A stretch of DNA of 64,000 nt from Candidatus Cetobacterium colombiensis (lineage in GTDB: Bacteria > Fusobacteriota > Fusobacteriia > Fusobacteriales > Fusobacteriaceae): the NCBI RefSeq assembly GCF_033962415.1, contig NZ_JAVIKH010000001.1, forward strand, positions 124,001 through 188,000, given 5' to 3'. Below, piece by piece: positions 17,770-26,680 of this stretch. The notes beneath the pieces are model-generated. The model was not told the DNA's origin and ran no database searches. It saw nothing but the letters and a program-made list of their open reading frames with translations. A program made the translations under genes and the position numbers. Position 1 is the stretch's first letter, and every line of letters begins with the position of its first letter.

Positions 17770-18938
17770 AACTCATCCCTCCATAAATGTTTTTTAAATA
17801 AGTTATGTCTTACCACAGATATTGGATTATATATATGCATTTTATCCAATATATTTGAAACTATTAAATCATATTTCTGTTCTTCTAAGGTAACTTTTTG
17901 CAATTCTAGCTTCAATGTACTTAAGAGTAAATTCTCTTTAAAAAGTTCTCCAATTAATATTATTTTCTCTGGATTTATTAAAGATATTATCATATCAATA
18001 CTGTGAGCTATTATTACCATAGCTTCTGTACTTACTTTTGTACTTAAAAAATCTCTTTCTTTTACCCCATGTAAAACATCAAAAATATCAATTGTTCCTT
18101 TTATTTTTAATTTTTCTTTTAATGAACTATAATTATTTAACTTTATCATCGAAACTAATCTATTTATTATAGCCTTATTTGAAGCTTCAGCTTCTAAACA
18201 CCCTCTTTTTCCACATGAGCATTTTCTCAAACTACTTCTATCCATTATTACATGACCAATTTCTCCTGATATAGATCCATGACCTGATAATAAATTTCCA
18301 TTTACAAAAATAGAACTTCCTATTCCTTCAGATACATTTAAAACTACATAGTTTTCACTTTCATGAGCTTCACCAAAATATTTTTCAGTTAAAGCCATAG
18401 ATCTAACGTCATTTTCTATTAATACTGGCCTATTAAATCTTTTTTCAATTCTATCTCTTATATTTATTTTTTTTCTTTTATAGTGAGGAGTAAAAATAAT
18501 TATACCGTTTTCTGAATTTATTAAGCCTGTTATTGCCATTGATATAACTTTAATTCCTACATTCTCTTTTAATTCTAATTCAATAACTTCTTCTAGATAA
18601 TCTATCAATTCTTTATTTTCATCAATTATATAAGAACTTGTTTTTAATATTTCTCCTTCTATATTTCCTACAGAAACAACAAGAGATGTCGGAGTTAAAG
18701 ATATTCCTAAAATTTTTCCAACCCAATGTTTATTTAAAGATAAATCAATGGCTCTCCTTCCACCTGTAGATTCTCTTTGAGCAACTTCTAAAACTATTCC
18801 ACATTGTAAAAGTGGTTCTATTGATTTTGTTATAGCAGCAGGAGTTAATTCTAACTCTTCAGCTATTTTTTTTCTTGATATTCTATTTTTATTTTTTATC
18901 ATCTCTAATATTCTCAATTGAGATTGTGTAAACTCCAT
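17766..18938 (-). CDS. ROK family transcriptional regulator, likely of the gal genes
   Basis: A 390-residue repressor of the NagC/XylR ROK type. An N-terminal winged helix (residues 5-65: ISRKKIAEELELTPAAITKS) binds DNA. The kinase-like sugar-binding domain follows, with the zinc motif CSCGKRGCLEAE (Cys240, 242, 247) and the ENDV sugar-site segment. Its position between galM and divergent galKT makes galactose or a derivative the likely effector. The catalytic loop reads ENDVRSM, so sugar-kinase activity is unlikely. Promoter and AGGA site are clear. Confidence 0.9.
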   Translation of the reverse strand: MEFTQSQLRILEMIKNKNRISRKKIAEELELTPAAITKSIEPLLQCGIVLEVAQRESTGGRRAIDLSLNKHWVGKILGISLTPTSLVVSVGNIEGEILKTSSYIIDENKELIDYLEEVIELELKENVGIKVISMAITGLINSENGIIIFTPHYKRKKINIRDRIEKRFNRPVLIENDVRSMALTEKYFGEAHESENYVVLNVSEGIGSSIFVNGNLLSGHGSISGEIGHVIMDRSSLRKCSCGKRGCLEAEASNKAIINRLVSMIKLNNYSSLKEKLKIKGTIDIFDVLHGVKERDFLSTKVSTEAMVIIAHSIDMIISLINPEKIILIGELFKENLLLSTLKLELQKVTLEEQKYDLIVSNILDKMHIYNPISVVRHNLFKKHLWRDEF

Positions 18939-18966
18939 ATATTCCTCCCAGTTTATCTATAACTAA

Positions 18967-18996
18967 ATAATACCTCTATACCCACACTTAAGTCAA
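18967..18996 (-). promoter_or_regulatory. Promoter of the ROK-galM operon
   Basis: On the minus strand TTGACT (18991-18996), 18-bp spacer, TATTAT (18967-18972). The divergent galK side of this 191-base gap contains TTAAGTTTGTT (19029-19040), reminiscent of a ROK half-site, but I could not find a convincing second half or a clear galK promoter. Confidence 0.55.
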
Positions 18997-19129
18997 CGTA
19001 TTTAATATTAACTTTTTTAACTTTTTTAATTAAGTTTGTTCTAAAATAATATTTTTGCTTTTAAGTAATCTATTTTTACAGTATACTCAAATCAAAATAA
19101 AATAAATATAACAAAGAGGAGATAGATTT

Positions 19130-20317
19130 ATGGAACTTATTAAAAATTTAGTAGAAAACTTTAAAAAAGAATTTAAAAAAGATGCAATAACTTCTACAGA
19201 AGTTTTCTTTGCTCCAGGAAGAGTAAATTTAATTGGAGAACATATTGATTATAACGGTGGAAAAGTATTCCCATGTGCTTTAGATTTTGGAACTTATGCT
19301 GTAGTTACAAAAAGAGAAGATAAAACTTTTAGAATGTATTCAGAAAATTTTGAAAATTTAGGAATTATCGAATTTTCTTTAGATTCTTTAGTTTATGATT
19401 CTAAAGATGATTGGGCTAACTATCCTAAAGGTGTTATTAAAACTTTCTTAGATGCTGGATTTAATATCAATACTGGTTTTGATGTTTTATTCTTCGGAAA
19501 TATTCCTAACGGAGCTGGTTTATCATCTTCTGCTTCAATTGAAGTTTTAACATCTGTTATTTTAAGAGATTTATTCACTTTAGATATTGATATGGTTGAA
19601 ATGGTTAAATTATGTCAAAAAACTGAGAATGAATTTATTGGAGTTAATTGCGGAATTATGGATCAATTCTCTATTGGAATGGGAAAAAAGGACAACGCCA
19701 TCCTTTTAGATTGTAATACCCTTGAGTATACTTACGCTCCATTTATTTTAAATAACGCTTCTATTGTTATTGCCAATACTAATAAAAGAAGAGGATTAGG
19801 AGAATCAAAATATAATGAAAGAAGAGCATCTTGTGAAGCTGCTTTAAAAGATTTAAAAGATAATGGAGTTAATATAGGTGCTCTTTGTGATATGACTACT
19901 GAGATTTTTGAAAATACAAAACACTTTATAAAATCTGAAGAGGCTATATCTAGAGTTAGGCATGCTGTTAGTGAAAATGAAAGAGTTTTAAAAGCCATGG
20001 AATGTTTAAATTCTGGAGATATCAATGCTTTTGGTGAACTTATGAATGGTTCTCATATTTCTTTAAGAGATGACTATGAAGTTACTGGATTTGAACTTGA
20101 TAGCTTAGTTGAAGCTGCTTGGGAGGAAGAAGGAACTATAGGTTCTAGAATGACTGGTGCTGGATTTGGTGGATGTACTGTATCACTAGTTAAAAACGAA
20201 GCTATTGATAGCTTCATCGAAAATGTTGGAAAAAAATATAAAGAGAAAACTGGTTTAGAAGCTGCATTTTACATTGGTAATCCAGGAGATGGAGCTAGAA
20301 AGTTAGGTGATTTTTAA
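19130..20317 (+). CDS. galK: Galactokinase
   Basis: A GHMP-family kinase (395 residues) phosphorylating galactose at C1, the first committed Leloir step. The galactokinase signature PGRVNLIGEHIDYNGG (29-44), the ATP loop PNGAGLSSSAS, and the third GHMP motif MTGAGFGGCTVSLV are all intact. AGAGGAG precedes the ATG. Its stop overlaps the galT start (TAATG), so the two are translated in series. It is divergent from the ROK-galM unit. Confidence 0.96.
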   Translation: MELIKNLVENFKKEFKKDAITSTEVFFAPGRVNLIGEHIDYNGGKVFPCALDFGTYAVVTKREDKTFRMYSENFENLGIIEFSLDSLVYDSKDDWANYPKGVIKTFLDAGFNINTGFDVLFFGNIPNGAGLSSSASIEVLTSVILRDLFTLDIDMVEMVKLCQKTENEFIGVNCGIMDQFSIGMGKKDNAILLDCNTLEYTYAPFILNNASIVIANTNKRRGLGESKYNERRASCEAALKDLKDNGVNIGALCDMTTEIFENTKHFIKSEEAISRVRHAVSENERVLKAMECLNSGDINAFGELMNGSHISLRDDYEVTGFELDSLVEAAWEEEGTIGSRMTGAGFGGCTVSLVKNEAIDSFIENVGKKYKEKTGLEAAFYIGNPGDGARKLGDF

Positions 20318-21804
20318 TGATTTATTCACTTTTACAAGAACTACTTAACTATGGTTTAAAAAACAATTTAATTGATTCATTTGAAGAAGTATATTCTAGA
20401 AATTTACTTTTAGATGTTTTCAATTTAGATGATTGGAAAATAGAGACACCTAAGTCTGATAGAGATATTGAAATTATTTTAAAAGAGATTTGTGATTGGG
20501 CAATCCAAAACAATTTAATAAATGATTCTCCCGCTGAAATCGAACTTTTAGATACAAAAATTATGAATTGTATAACTCCAAGACCAACAGAAGTTATCAA
20601 TAAATTTAAAAACGATTTTGCAAATTCTCCAGAAGTTGCCACAGCTAATTACTATGATTTTTCTAAAAAAACAAATTATATAAGAGATGCTAGAATAAAA
20701 AGAAATCTTCACTGGTTTTCTGAAACTCCTTATGGAGATTTAGAAATAACTATTAACCTAGCAAAGCCTGAGAAGGATCCTAAAGATATTGAAAGAGAAA
20801 AAAATATGCCTAAATCATCGTATCCTAGTTGCCTTTTATGCTTAGATAATGTTGGATACAGAGGAAGATTAAATCACCCAGCTAGACAAACACATAGAGT
20901 AATTCCTGTAAATTTAAAGTCTGAAAATTGGTATTTTCAATTCTCTCCATACGTTTACTATAATGAGCACTCTATCGTATTTTGTGAAGAACACAGACCG
21001 ATGAAGATGAGCAAAGATACTTTTGATAGACTTTTAGAGTTTGTGGAAATTTTCCCTCACTACTGTATTGGTTCTAACGCTGATTTACCTATTGTTGGAG
21101 GTTCTATTTTATCTCACGATCACTACCAAGCTGGTAAACATACTTTCCCAATGGAAAAAGCTGCTATTGAAAATATTTTTACTATGAATAATTTCTCTAA
21201 TGTTACTTGTGGAACTATTAAATGGCCTATGTCAGTTATTAGAATTTCTTCTAATAATAAGGAGGAATTATCTGCAGCTGCCGAGTATATATTCAAAAAA
21301 TGGAAAGATTACAGCGATGAATCTGTAGAAATTTTAGCTTATTCCGGGGAAACTCCACATAATACAGTTACGCCTATTGCTAGAAGAGTTGGAGATGAAT
21401 TCCAAATGGATTTAGCTTTAAGAAATAATAGAACATCTTCAGAACATCCTATGGGAATTTTCCATCCACACAGTGAAGTTCATAATATAAAGAAAGAAAA
21501 TATTGGTCTTATTGAAGTTATGGGACTTGCTATTCTTCCTGGACGTCTTCAAGAAGAAATGATTCTTTTAGAAAAAGAATTAAAAAATCCTAATTGGAAA
21601 GAGTCATTAAAAGAAAATGTAACTCTAAGTAAACACTACGATTGGATTAAAAATATAAAAGAAAATAGAGATGGAGATATCACTTTAGATATCTTAAAAG
21701 AAGAGATTGGAAAGACTTTCTCTAAAGTTTTAGAGCACGCTGGTGTCTTCAAAAGAGATGAAATCGGAAATGAAGCTTTTAAAACTTTTGTTAATACGCT
21801 ATAA
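20317..21804 (+). CDS. galT: UDP-glucose--hexose-1-phosphate uridylyltransferase, class II
   Basis: A 495-residue enzyme exchanging UMP between UDP-glucose and galactose-1-phosphate. It is the longer Firmicutes-type GalT rather than the 350-residue E. coli form. The active-site region is ILSHDHYQAGKH, where the HDH replaces the HPH of class I. Other class II blocks are SYPSCLLCLDNVGYRGR and PHNTVTPIARR. The start overlaps the galK stop. No galE is in the window, so the epimerase must be elsewhere. Confidence 0.95.
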   Translation: MIYSLLQELLNYGLKNNLIDSFEEVYSRNLLLDVFNLDDWKIETPKSDRDIEIILKEICDWAIQNNLINDSPAEIELLDTKIMNCITPRPTEVINKFKNDFANSPEVATANYYDFSKKTNYIRDARIKRNLHWFSETPYGDLEITINLAKPEKDPKDIEREKNMPKSSYPSCLLCLDNVGYRGRLNHPARQTHRVIPVNLKSENWYFQFSPYVYYNEHSIVFCEEHRPMKMSKDTFDRLLEFVEIFPHYCIGSNADLPIVGGSILSHDHYQAGKHTFPMEKAAIENIFTMNNFSNVTCGTIKWPMSVIRISSNNKEELSAAAEYIFKKWKDYSDESVEILAYSGETPHNTVTPIARRVGDEFQMDLALRNNRTSSEHPMGIFHPHSEVHNIKKENIGLIEVMGLAILPGRLQEEMILLEKELKNPNWKESLKENVTLSKHYDWIKNIKENRDGDITLDILKEEIGKTFSKVLEHAGVFKRDEIGNEAFKTFVNTL

Positions 21805-21836
21805 TAATCTAATATCATAATACTTTTGGAGGAAAA

Positions 21837-22121
21837 ATGATTTTAGATAAAAAATGGTATGTTTATATTTTAAGATGTGAAAACAACTCTTTGTATACAG
21901 GCATAACAACTGATGTAAAAAAACGTTTTTTACAACATTCAAATGGAAAGGGAGCTAAGTATACAAGAGTTCATAAACCTATAAAAATAGAAGCGGTTTT
22001 CATTACAGAAAACCGCTCTTCTGCAACTAAAGAAGAAATTCGAATTAAAAGGTTAACAAAAGCTCAAAAAGAGAGATTGTGCAAAAACTCTTTTAATGAT
22101 ATACTCAACATAACTAATTAA
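21837..22121 (+). CDS. GIY-YIG domain protein, UPF0213 family
   Basis: A 94-residue protein made of a single GIY-YIG nuclease domain. The two motif strands are VYILRC and LYTGIT, with the conserved Arg in VKKRFLQHSNGKGAKYTR and the metal-binding Glu in AVFITENRSSATKEEI. Members of UPF0213 are small, chromosomal and of uncertain function (a role in DNA repair has been proposed for relatives). GGAGG lies 6 bases before the ATG. It follows galT by 32 bases and may be read from the same transcript; no mobile-element context is present. Confidence 0.85.
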   Translation: MILDKKWYVYILRCENNSLYTGITTDVKKRFLQHSNGKGAKYTRVHKPIKIEAVFITENRSSATKEEIRIKRLTKAQKERLCKNSFNDILNITN

Positions 22122-22137
22122 CTAAGGGGGATTTTTA

Positions 22138-22926
22138 ATGTTTGAAACCTTTTTTTCAGAAATTTCTTTGATTAACTTCATGTTCTTAGCATCAGCTTGT
22201 TTTTGTGCTGCTTTTGTTGATGCTATCGCTGGGGGTGGAGGATTAATCAGTTTACCAGCCTTCTTAGCCGCTGGACTTGACCCACATATGGCTCTAGGAA
22301 CAAATAAATTAGCTGCTTTTTTCTCTAGTAGTGGAAGTGCTTTTAAGTTTGCTCGTTCTGGAAAAATTAACTGGGACTTAATTAAATATTTAATTCCATT
22401 TTCTTTTATTGGAGCTATTTTAGGAGTTAAAGCCGTTATTTTAATCGATTCTAAATATCTTTATCCTATTGCATTTTCTTTATTAGTTTTTGTTCTTTTA
22501 TACACTTTAAAAAATAAAAATTTAGGAAATCATGATAATTACACAGGAATAAATTCTAAAAATTTAAAATTAGGAATTCTTATGGCTTTCACTTTAGGTT
22601 TTTATGATGGATTTTTTGGTCCAGGGACAGGTTCTTTTATAATATTTGGATTTATTGAAATTTTTAAATTAGATTTTATAAAAGCTAGTGGAAATTCAAA
22701 ATTTTTAAATTTAGCAAGTAATATTGCCAGCGTAATCACTTTTATATACTATGGAAAAATTGTATATGTGTATGCTTTGGCAGTGGGAATAGTTATGTTA
22801 ATCGGTGCTAATGTTGGTGCCAAAGTTGCTGTTACTAGAGGAACTAAGTTTATTCGTCCTGTTTTTCTTATTATTACAACTGTTGTTACTACAAAAATGG
22901 CTATAACTTTTTTACAACAACTTTAA
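22138..22926 (+). CDS. TSUP family membrane exporter (TauE/SafE, YfcA-like)
   Basis: A 262-residue inner-membrane protein with about eight hydrophobic segments, in the sulfite exporter TauE/SafE family. The two family repeats are visible as DAIAGGGGLISLPAFLAAGL with GTNKLAAFFSSSGS, and FYDGFFGPGTGSF with NSKFLNLASN. The YfcA-like form is widespread; substrates proposed for the family are sulfite, sulfoacetate and related organosulfur anions, none provable here. AGGGGG precedes the ATG. It is 16 bases from the GIY-YIG gene and ends in a shared terminator. Confidence 0.88.
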   Translation: MFETFFSEISLINFMFLASACFCAAFVDAIAGGGGLISLPAFLAAGLDPHMALGTNKLAAFFSSSGSAFKFARSGKINWDLIKYLIPFSFIGAILGVKAVILIDSKYLYPIAFSLLVFVLLYTLKNKNLGNHDNYTGINSKNLKLGILMAFTLGFYDGFFGPGTGSFIIFGFIEIFKLDFIKASGNSKFLNLASNIASVITFIYYGKIVYVYALAVGIVMLIGANVGAKVAVTRGTKFIRPVFLIITTVVTTKMAITFLQQL

Positions 22927-22959
22927 AAAAATCCCCCTCTTTTTAGAGGAGGATTTTTT
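22927..22959. terminator. Bidirectional terminator
   Basis: AAAAATCCCCCTCT pairs with AGAGGAGGATTTTT (one mismatch) around TTTT, with A and T runs on both sides. Confidence 0.85.
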
Positions 22960-24353
22960 TAATTTATTGATGACTCTATATCACTTTTAATATATTCAAA
23001 AAACTCATTATATCTAAGTCTATAAATTAAGTTTGGTGATAAATACAACGAATTATTTTCACCTTTTAGATTTAAGCTCCCTAACATTGAACTTTTACCA
23101 TAAAGCTCATTTTCTGGAGAGATTGGTAGTGCCACATGAGAAAGAGAAAAATTCCATTCATCCCATTTTAAATTAGGGTTTTGCTCTTCAAAAAAGTTTT
23201 TACCATCATAATTTATTGAAATTATTTTATCGTCCTTTTTACTATTAATATTTGAAAGAAAAGCTACATTAAATTTAAATTTTAAATCTACCATTTCATT
23301 TTTTAAATTTAATTTAATCAAATCAGGCTTAAAAAAATCTTCAAATTTTCTATTTATATCAAATACTACTAATTTATTATCTAAATTTTCCATCTTAAAA
23401 AAGATATCATATAAATCCTTATCTAAAACTGTAGCATCTACTAACGATAAATAAGTATGAATTGGTGGCAGTTCTTGTTTTTCTTTTTTAGTCAGCTTTG
23501 AAAAGTTCAACTTTGCTTTTTTTATTAAATAATAAACTTGAATTCCTGGATTTTTAGGAAAAGAATTATATTTAGCAAGGTCATACTCTGGATCTATATC
23601 TAACCATTTAAATTTTTTAAAGTAAGGTATTGTTCCTACCCAAGTATCTAAAAATCCAAATTTTGCTGCTGGAGAAACTCCCATAGCAGGAGATAACCAA
23701 AATATTTCTTTAGGAATAGGTAACTCTTTATCTTCTTTTACACTACTAGTTATATATTGTAACGTTGCCGCTGCTCCAGTAGAAAATCCAACCATATAAA
23801 ACTCTGGATTTTTTACATTTTTTAGTTTTTCTTTTACCATTTTTGCTCCAAACTTCGCAGCATCTTCAAAATCTTTTTCTGAAATTTTAAGTAATTCTCC
23901 TGGATAAGTTCCATGATATTTATATCTTAAACCCAAAACATAATATCCTTTTTCATAAAAAACTTTTCCTATATCCTTCATCACATAAGGAGAATCTGTT
24001 AAACCATGAAGTAATAAAACCCCACCTTTAATATCCTCTGGAATAAGCTGAAATGTTTCATTTATTCCATTAACTTCTTCACCATTTTTTGAATATCTAT
24101 CTAATTCATTTGTCGTTGGAGAAGTCTGAACTTCTGAGTAAGCTTTCTTTAAAAATTCTTTTTCTGCGACCATATAGTCATCTATCGTTTTAAAATCTTT
24201 ATAGTCTGGCTCTTCATATTTACTCGTTTCATGCCATCTTTGTAAATTAGGTGCTGTTTTATTATAAATATAAGCTCTTGTAAATTGAATAAATATAATT
24301 AACCCTACTAAACCTAACAATACTTTTTTTACTATATTAAAAACTTTTTTCAT
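22959..24353 (-). CDS. Membrane-anchored alpha/beta hydrolase
   Basis: A 464-residue protein with a single N-terminal membrane anchor (residues 9-24) and an alpha/beta hydrolase domain facing, most likely, the periplasm. LLLHGLTDSP (114-122) is the oxyanion region and GFSTGAA carries the nucleophile Ser191. A candidate acid and a late His (SLSHVALP) could complete the triad. Lysophospholipase- or esterase-like proteins share this core; the substrate is unknown. Long N- and C-terminal parts are not typical of monoglyceride lipases. Single gene. Confidence 0.75.
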   Translation of the reverse strand: MKKVFNIVKKVLLGLVGLIIFIQFTRAYIYNKTAPNLQRWHETSKYEEPDYKDFKTIDDYMVAEKEFLKKAYSEVQTSPTTNELDRYSKNGEEVNGINETFQLIPEDIKGGVLLLHGLTDSPYVMKDIGKVFYEKGYYVLGLRYKYHGTYPGELLKISEKDFEDAAKFGAKMVKEKLKNVKNPEFYMVGFSTGAAATLQYITSSVKEDKELPIPKEIFWLSPAMGVSPAAKFGFLDTWVGTIPYFKKFKWLDIDPEYDLAKYNSFPKNPGIQVYYLIKKAKLNFSKLTKKEKQELPPIHTYLSLVDATVLDKDLYDIFFKMENLDNKLVVFDINRKFEDFFKPDLIKLNLKNEMVDLKFKFNVAFLSNINSKKDDKIISINYDGKNFFEEQNPNLKWDEWNFSLSHVALPISPENELYGKSSMLGSLNLKGENNSLYLSPNLIYRLRYNEFFEYIKSDIESSIN

Positions 24354-24394
24354 TAATTAATCTCCCAATTTTAGTCTATTAAAAAACAACTAAG

Positions 24395-24436
24395 AAAAGC
24401 TACCATCAAATCAACACTTATTTGACGGTAGCTTTC
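24395..24436 (-). terminator. Terminator after the glycine-zipper lipoprotein gene
   Basis: AAAGCTACCATCAAAT pairs with ATTTGACGGTAGCTTT, with one G-U pair. It lies between the lipoprotein gene and the hydrolase start on the minus strand. Confidence 0.75.
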
Positions 24437-24463
24437 ATATTTTTTAATAATTCATAATATATT

Positions 24464-24688
24464 TTAGTTTCCTAAAACATTTCCTGTTTTATCATAATTA
24501 TCAACTGCTGCTCCACCTAAAGCTCCAACTCCCGCTCCAATTAAAGCTCCTTTTGAGTTTCCAGAAATAGCTGAACCTACTAATGCTCCTGCTCCTGCTC
24601 CAACCAAGGCACTCTTTTCTCTAGACGTCATATTTGAACAACCTACTAATACTAACCCTAAAATTAAACCTGCAAATAATTTTTTCAT
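24464..24688 (-). CDS. Glycine-zipper lipoprotein
   Basis: A 74-residue outer- or inner-membrane lipoprotein. The signal peptide ends in LVGC (Cys17). The mature part is a glycine-zipper hairpin with two GxxxG-rich helices (ALVGAGAGALVGSAISG, ALIGAGVGALGGAAVD), as in YMGG and OmpA-glycine-zipper domains. Such proteins pack against membranes; a precise role cannot be given. AGGAGG precedes the ATG, and a terminator follows. Confidence 0.85.
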   Translation of the reverse strand: MKKLFAGLILGLVLVGCSNMTSREKSALVGAGAGALVGSAISGNSKGALIGAGVGALGGAAVDNYDKTGNVLGN

Positions 24689-24762
24689 TTGAAAAACCTC
24701 CTTAAAACAAATTATATTTTATATCGGTTTTATACTACTTTTTTCAGGCTTTTCCTTTTGTT

Positions 24763-25008
24763 TTAAACTAATTCTTTCAATAATTTAGATAATTGATCTG
24801 GGCATGATGTTCCTCTTTCAGAGCAATCAATTCCCTCTAATCTTTTTATAACTTCCTCTATTTTCATACCTTCAACTAGTTTTTCAATTGCAACAGTATT
24901 TCCATCGCATCCTCCAAAAAACTCAATTTTCTCGATAATATCCCCATTTAATTTTACACCAATTTCTTTAGCACAAACACCTTTTGTTTTCAAAATTTTC
25001 ATTTCCAA
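24763..25008 (-). CDS. TSCPD domain protein, four-cysteine (TIGR03905) family
   Basis: An 81-residue cytoplasmic protein of the small stand-alone TSCPD family. Four conserved cysteines are visible: GVCAKEI, GGCDGN, and DCSERGTSCPDQL. This arrangement suggests metal or Fe-S binding, as in the C-terminal domain of class II ribonucleotide reductases, but the function of the free-standing version is not established. It starts 31 bases after the Rrf2 regulator gene, so the two are probably one transcript. Confidence 0.85.
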   Translation of the reverse strand: MEMKILKTKGVCAKEIGVKLNGDIIEKIEFFGGCDGNTVAIEKLVEGMKIEEVIKRLEGIDCSERGTSCPDQLSKLLKELV

Positions 25009-25039
25009 ATTCTCCCTTTAAAATTCTTATCAAATATAA

Positions 25040-25456
25040 TTACAAATCAAATCCAGAACAATTCTCTAATTTATCCATAGTTATTTTTTCTAATTCTTCT
25101 TTGATCTTTAAATTTACTTCTTCTAATTTACATCTTAATCCACATAAGGCCATTTTAGAAGTTGTACAGCTTGATTTATCTTCAAAGCACCCATTTACTT
25201 TAATTCCACCCTCTAAAACTTCCACTATGTCGTATACACTTATATCTTTAGGTTTCTTTGCAGCTATATAACCACCTTTTGCTCCACGGAATGATTCTAC
25301 TAAATCAGATGAAGTTAATTTTCCAAGAATTTTAAGTGTAAATCTTATAGAAACACCCGAAATTTCAGAAATCTCCTTTGCATCCATCTTTCTATTTGCT
25401 TCACACAATAAAAGTACAATTCTTATACCATAATCAACTTCTCTACTTATTAACAT
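25040..25456 (-). CDS. Rrf2 family Fe-S-type transcriptional regulator
   Basis: A 138-residue winged-helix regulator. The start at 25456 (MLISREVDYGIRIV) is chosen because GGAGG lies 5 bases upstream and because Rrf2 proteins begin there; a more distal ATG adds 15 residues without support. The helix-turn-helix is AKEISEISGVSIRFTLKIL. Cysteines at 90, 97, 105 and 109 resemble the cluster-binding loop of IscR, so an iron-sulfur or redox/NO sensor is likely. It is co-oriented with the TSCPD gene, and no isc or suf genes are adjacent. Confidence 0.87.
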   Translation of the reverse strand: MLISREVDYGIRIVLLLCEANRKMDAKEISEISGVSIRFTLKILGKLTSSDLVESFRGAKGGYIAAKKPKDISVYDIVEVLEGGIKVNGCFEDKSSCTTSKMALCGLRCKLEEVNLKIKEELEKITMDKLENCSGFDL

Positions 25457-25550
25457 TGTTCCTCCATTTTTATTAATTTCAATATTAATATTGTAGACCA
25501 TTTTTCATTATAAATCAATACATATTTTATATAATTTAAAAGTCTTTTCA

Positions 25551-25757
25551 TTAATTAAATAGTACAAAAAATAATATGACTATAAAATCAACGATGAAGA
25601 TTTTTGTTAATAAACTTTTTCTATATATTGGATTACTAAATAATTTTATATAATCATTAATACCTAGATATCCTCTATATTTTTCGTTCATAAAAAAGTA
25701 TGTAAACGCATCAAAAGTTAGTACTATGAAATTATATATTATCAACCTTTGAATCAT
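25551..25757 (-). CDS. Small two-helix membrane protein
   Basis: A 68-residue protein with two hydrophobic stretches (LIIYNFIVLTFDAFTYFF and IFIVDFIVILFFVLF) separated by a basic loop. I do not recognise a family. GAGGAGG stands 5 bases before the ATG, and the coding direction matches the Rrf2 gene 94 bases downstream. It could be a true small membrane protein; support is limited to the ribosome binding site and composition. Confidence 0.55.
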   Translation of the reverse strand: MIQRLIIYNFIVLTFDAFTYFFMNEKYRGYLGINDYIKLFSNPIYRKSLLTKIFIVDFIVILFFVLFN

Positions 25758-25844
25758 ATATTCCTCCTCGAAACATTTATTATAATAATATATTACTTTA
25801 TGTCTGATATAATGTCAAATATTTGAAGAATACTATATTTTAAA

Positions 25845-25873
25845 TTGAATTTTTAATTAAAATGAATTATAAT
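25845..25873 (+). promoter_or_regulatory. Promoter of the coiled-coil/sigma-4-like operon
   Basis: TTGAAT (25845-25850), 17-bp spacer, TATAAT (25868-25873), about 60 bases before the first gene. Confidence 0.6.
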
Positions 25874-25934
25874 GTTAGCAGTTAGTATAATATCTATATA
25901 TAATTAAAAGTATTAATCTATAAGGGGGAGAGAA

Positions 25935-26627
25935 ATGAGTTTTTTACTTAAACTTTTTAACAATAAGAACATCAAGGAACTCGAAAAAATAAATCTAACT
26001 TTAAACAAAAAATTAACGGGTCTTCAAAAAGAGTTAGAAGAGAAAGAGGTTCTTATTAGCAAATACTCTTCTTTACAATCTAAGCCCAATACTGACTATT
26101 CAAAACAATGGCAACTTATGGAAAAAAATCTTAGAAATTTACAAGAAGAAAATAGAATGTTAAAAGAAAATTTTATGAAATTAAATAAAATTATTCCAAA
26201 ACAACAGTGGCAATATTCTTTTTTAGTTGACTTACATTATTTTTATTCAGCTAATAAATTTGTTAGTATTAGAGAAAAATTATTCGAATCAGGTATTAAA
26301 TATTTACAAGAAATAACTGAGGATATGTTTTCAACAATATTAAAAGATGATCGTTACGTACAGGAAGGACTACAAAAATTTTTAGATTATAAAAATGGAG
26401 TCATTGATTGGGATGTTAAAACTTTTTTAATAAAAGGTGATAAAGTTACAAAGATATATCAAAAATCAAGAAAATTTTTAAATATTTTATCTGAACATAA
26501 TATTGAATTTATGATTGATTTAGAATCTTTTGATTTTCAAATTCTTAAAGATTTTGGATTTTCACAAGAGGACATTAACATATTTAAAGAAAAATACGAA
26601 TCATATAATGCCGAAAGAAAAATATAA
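25935..26627 (+). CDS. Coiled-coil protein of unknown function
   Basis: A 230-residue soluble protein. Residues 12-85 form a strong coiled coil (KELEKINLTLNKKLTGLQK, LMEKNLRNLQEENRMLKEN). The C-terminal 140 residues are globular, rich in aromatic and charged residues (FLVDLHYFYSANKFVSIRE), and match nothing that I know. GGGGGAG precedes the ATG. Only 53 bases and no terminator separate it from the next gene, so the two are likely co-transcribed partners. It has no signal peptide. Confidence 0.8.
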   Translation: MSFLLKLFNNKNIKELEKINLTLNKKLTGLQKELEEKEVLISKYSSLQSKPNTDYSKQWQLMEKNLRNLQEENRMLKENFMKLNKIIPKQQWQYSFLVDLHYFYSANKFVSIREKLFESGIKYLQEITEDMFSTILKDDRYVQEGLQKFLDYKNGVIDWDVKTFLIKGDKVTKIYQKSRKFLNILSEHNIEFMIDLESFDFQILKDFGFSQEDINIFKEKYESYNAERKI

Positions 26628-26680
26628 TAGCTTTTACCTAGTTTAGATATTAGGAACAGAGTTTTGGGGAGGAAATTTTG

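Noticed and set aside
21837-22121. GIY-YIG gene as part of a homing or mobile element
   Set aside because: It is the small UPF0213 type, has a normal ribosome binding site, and no intron, integrase or repeats lie near it.
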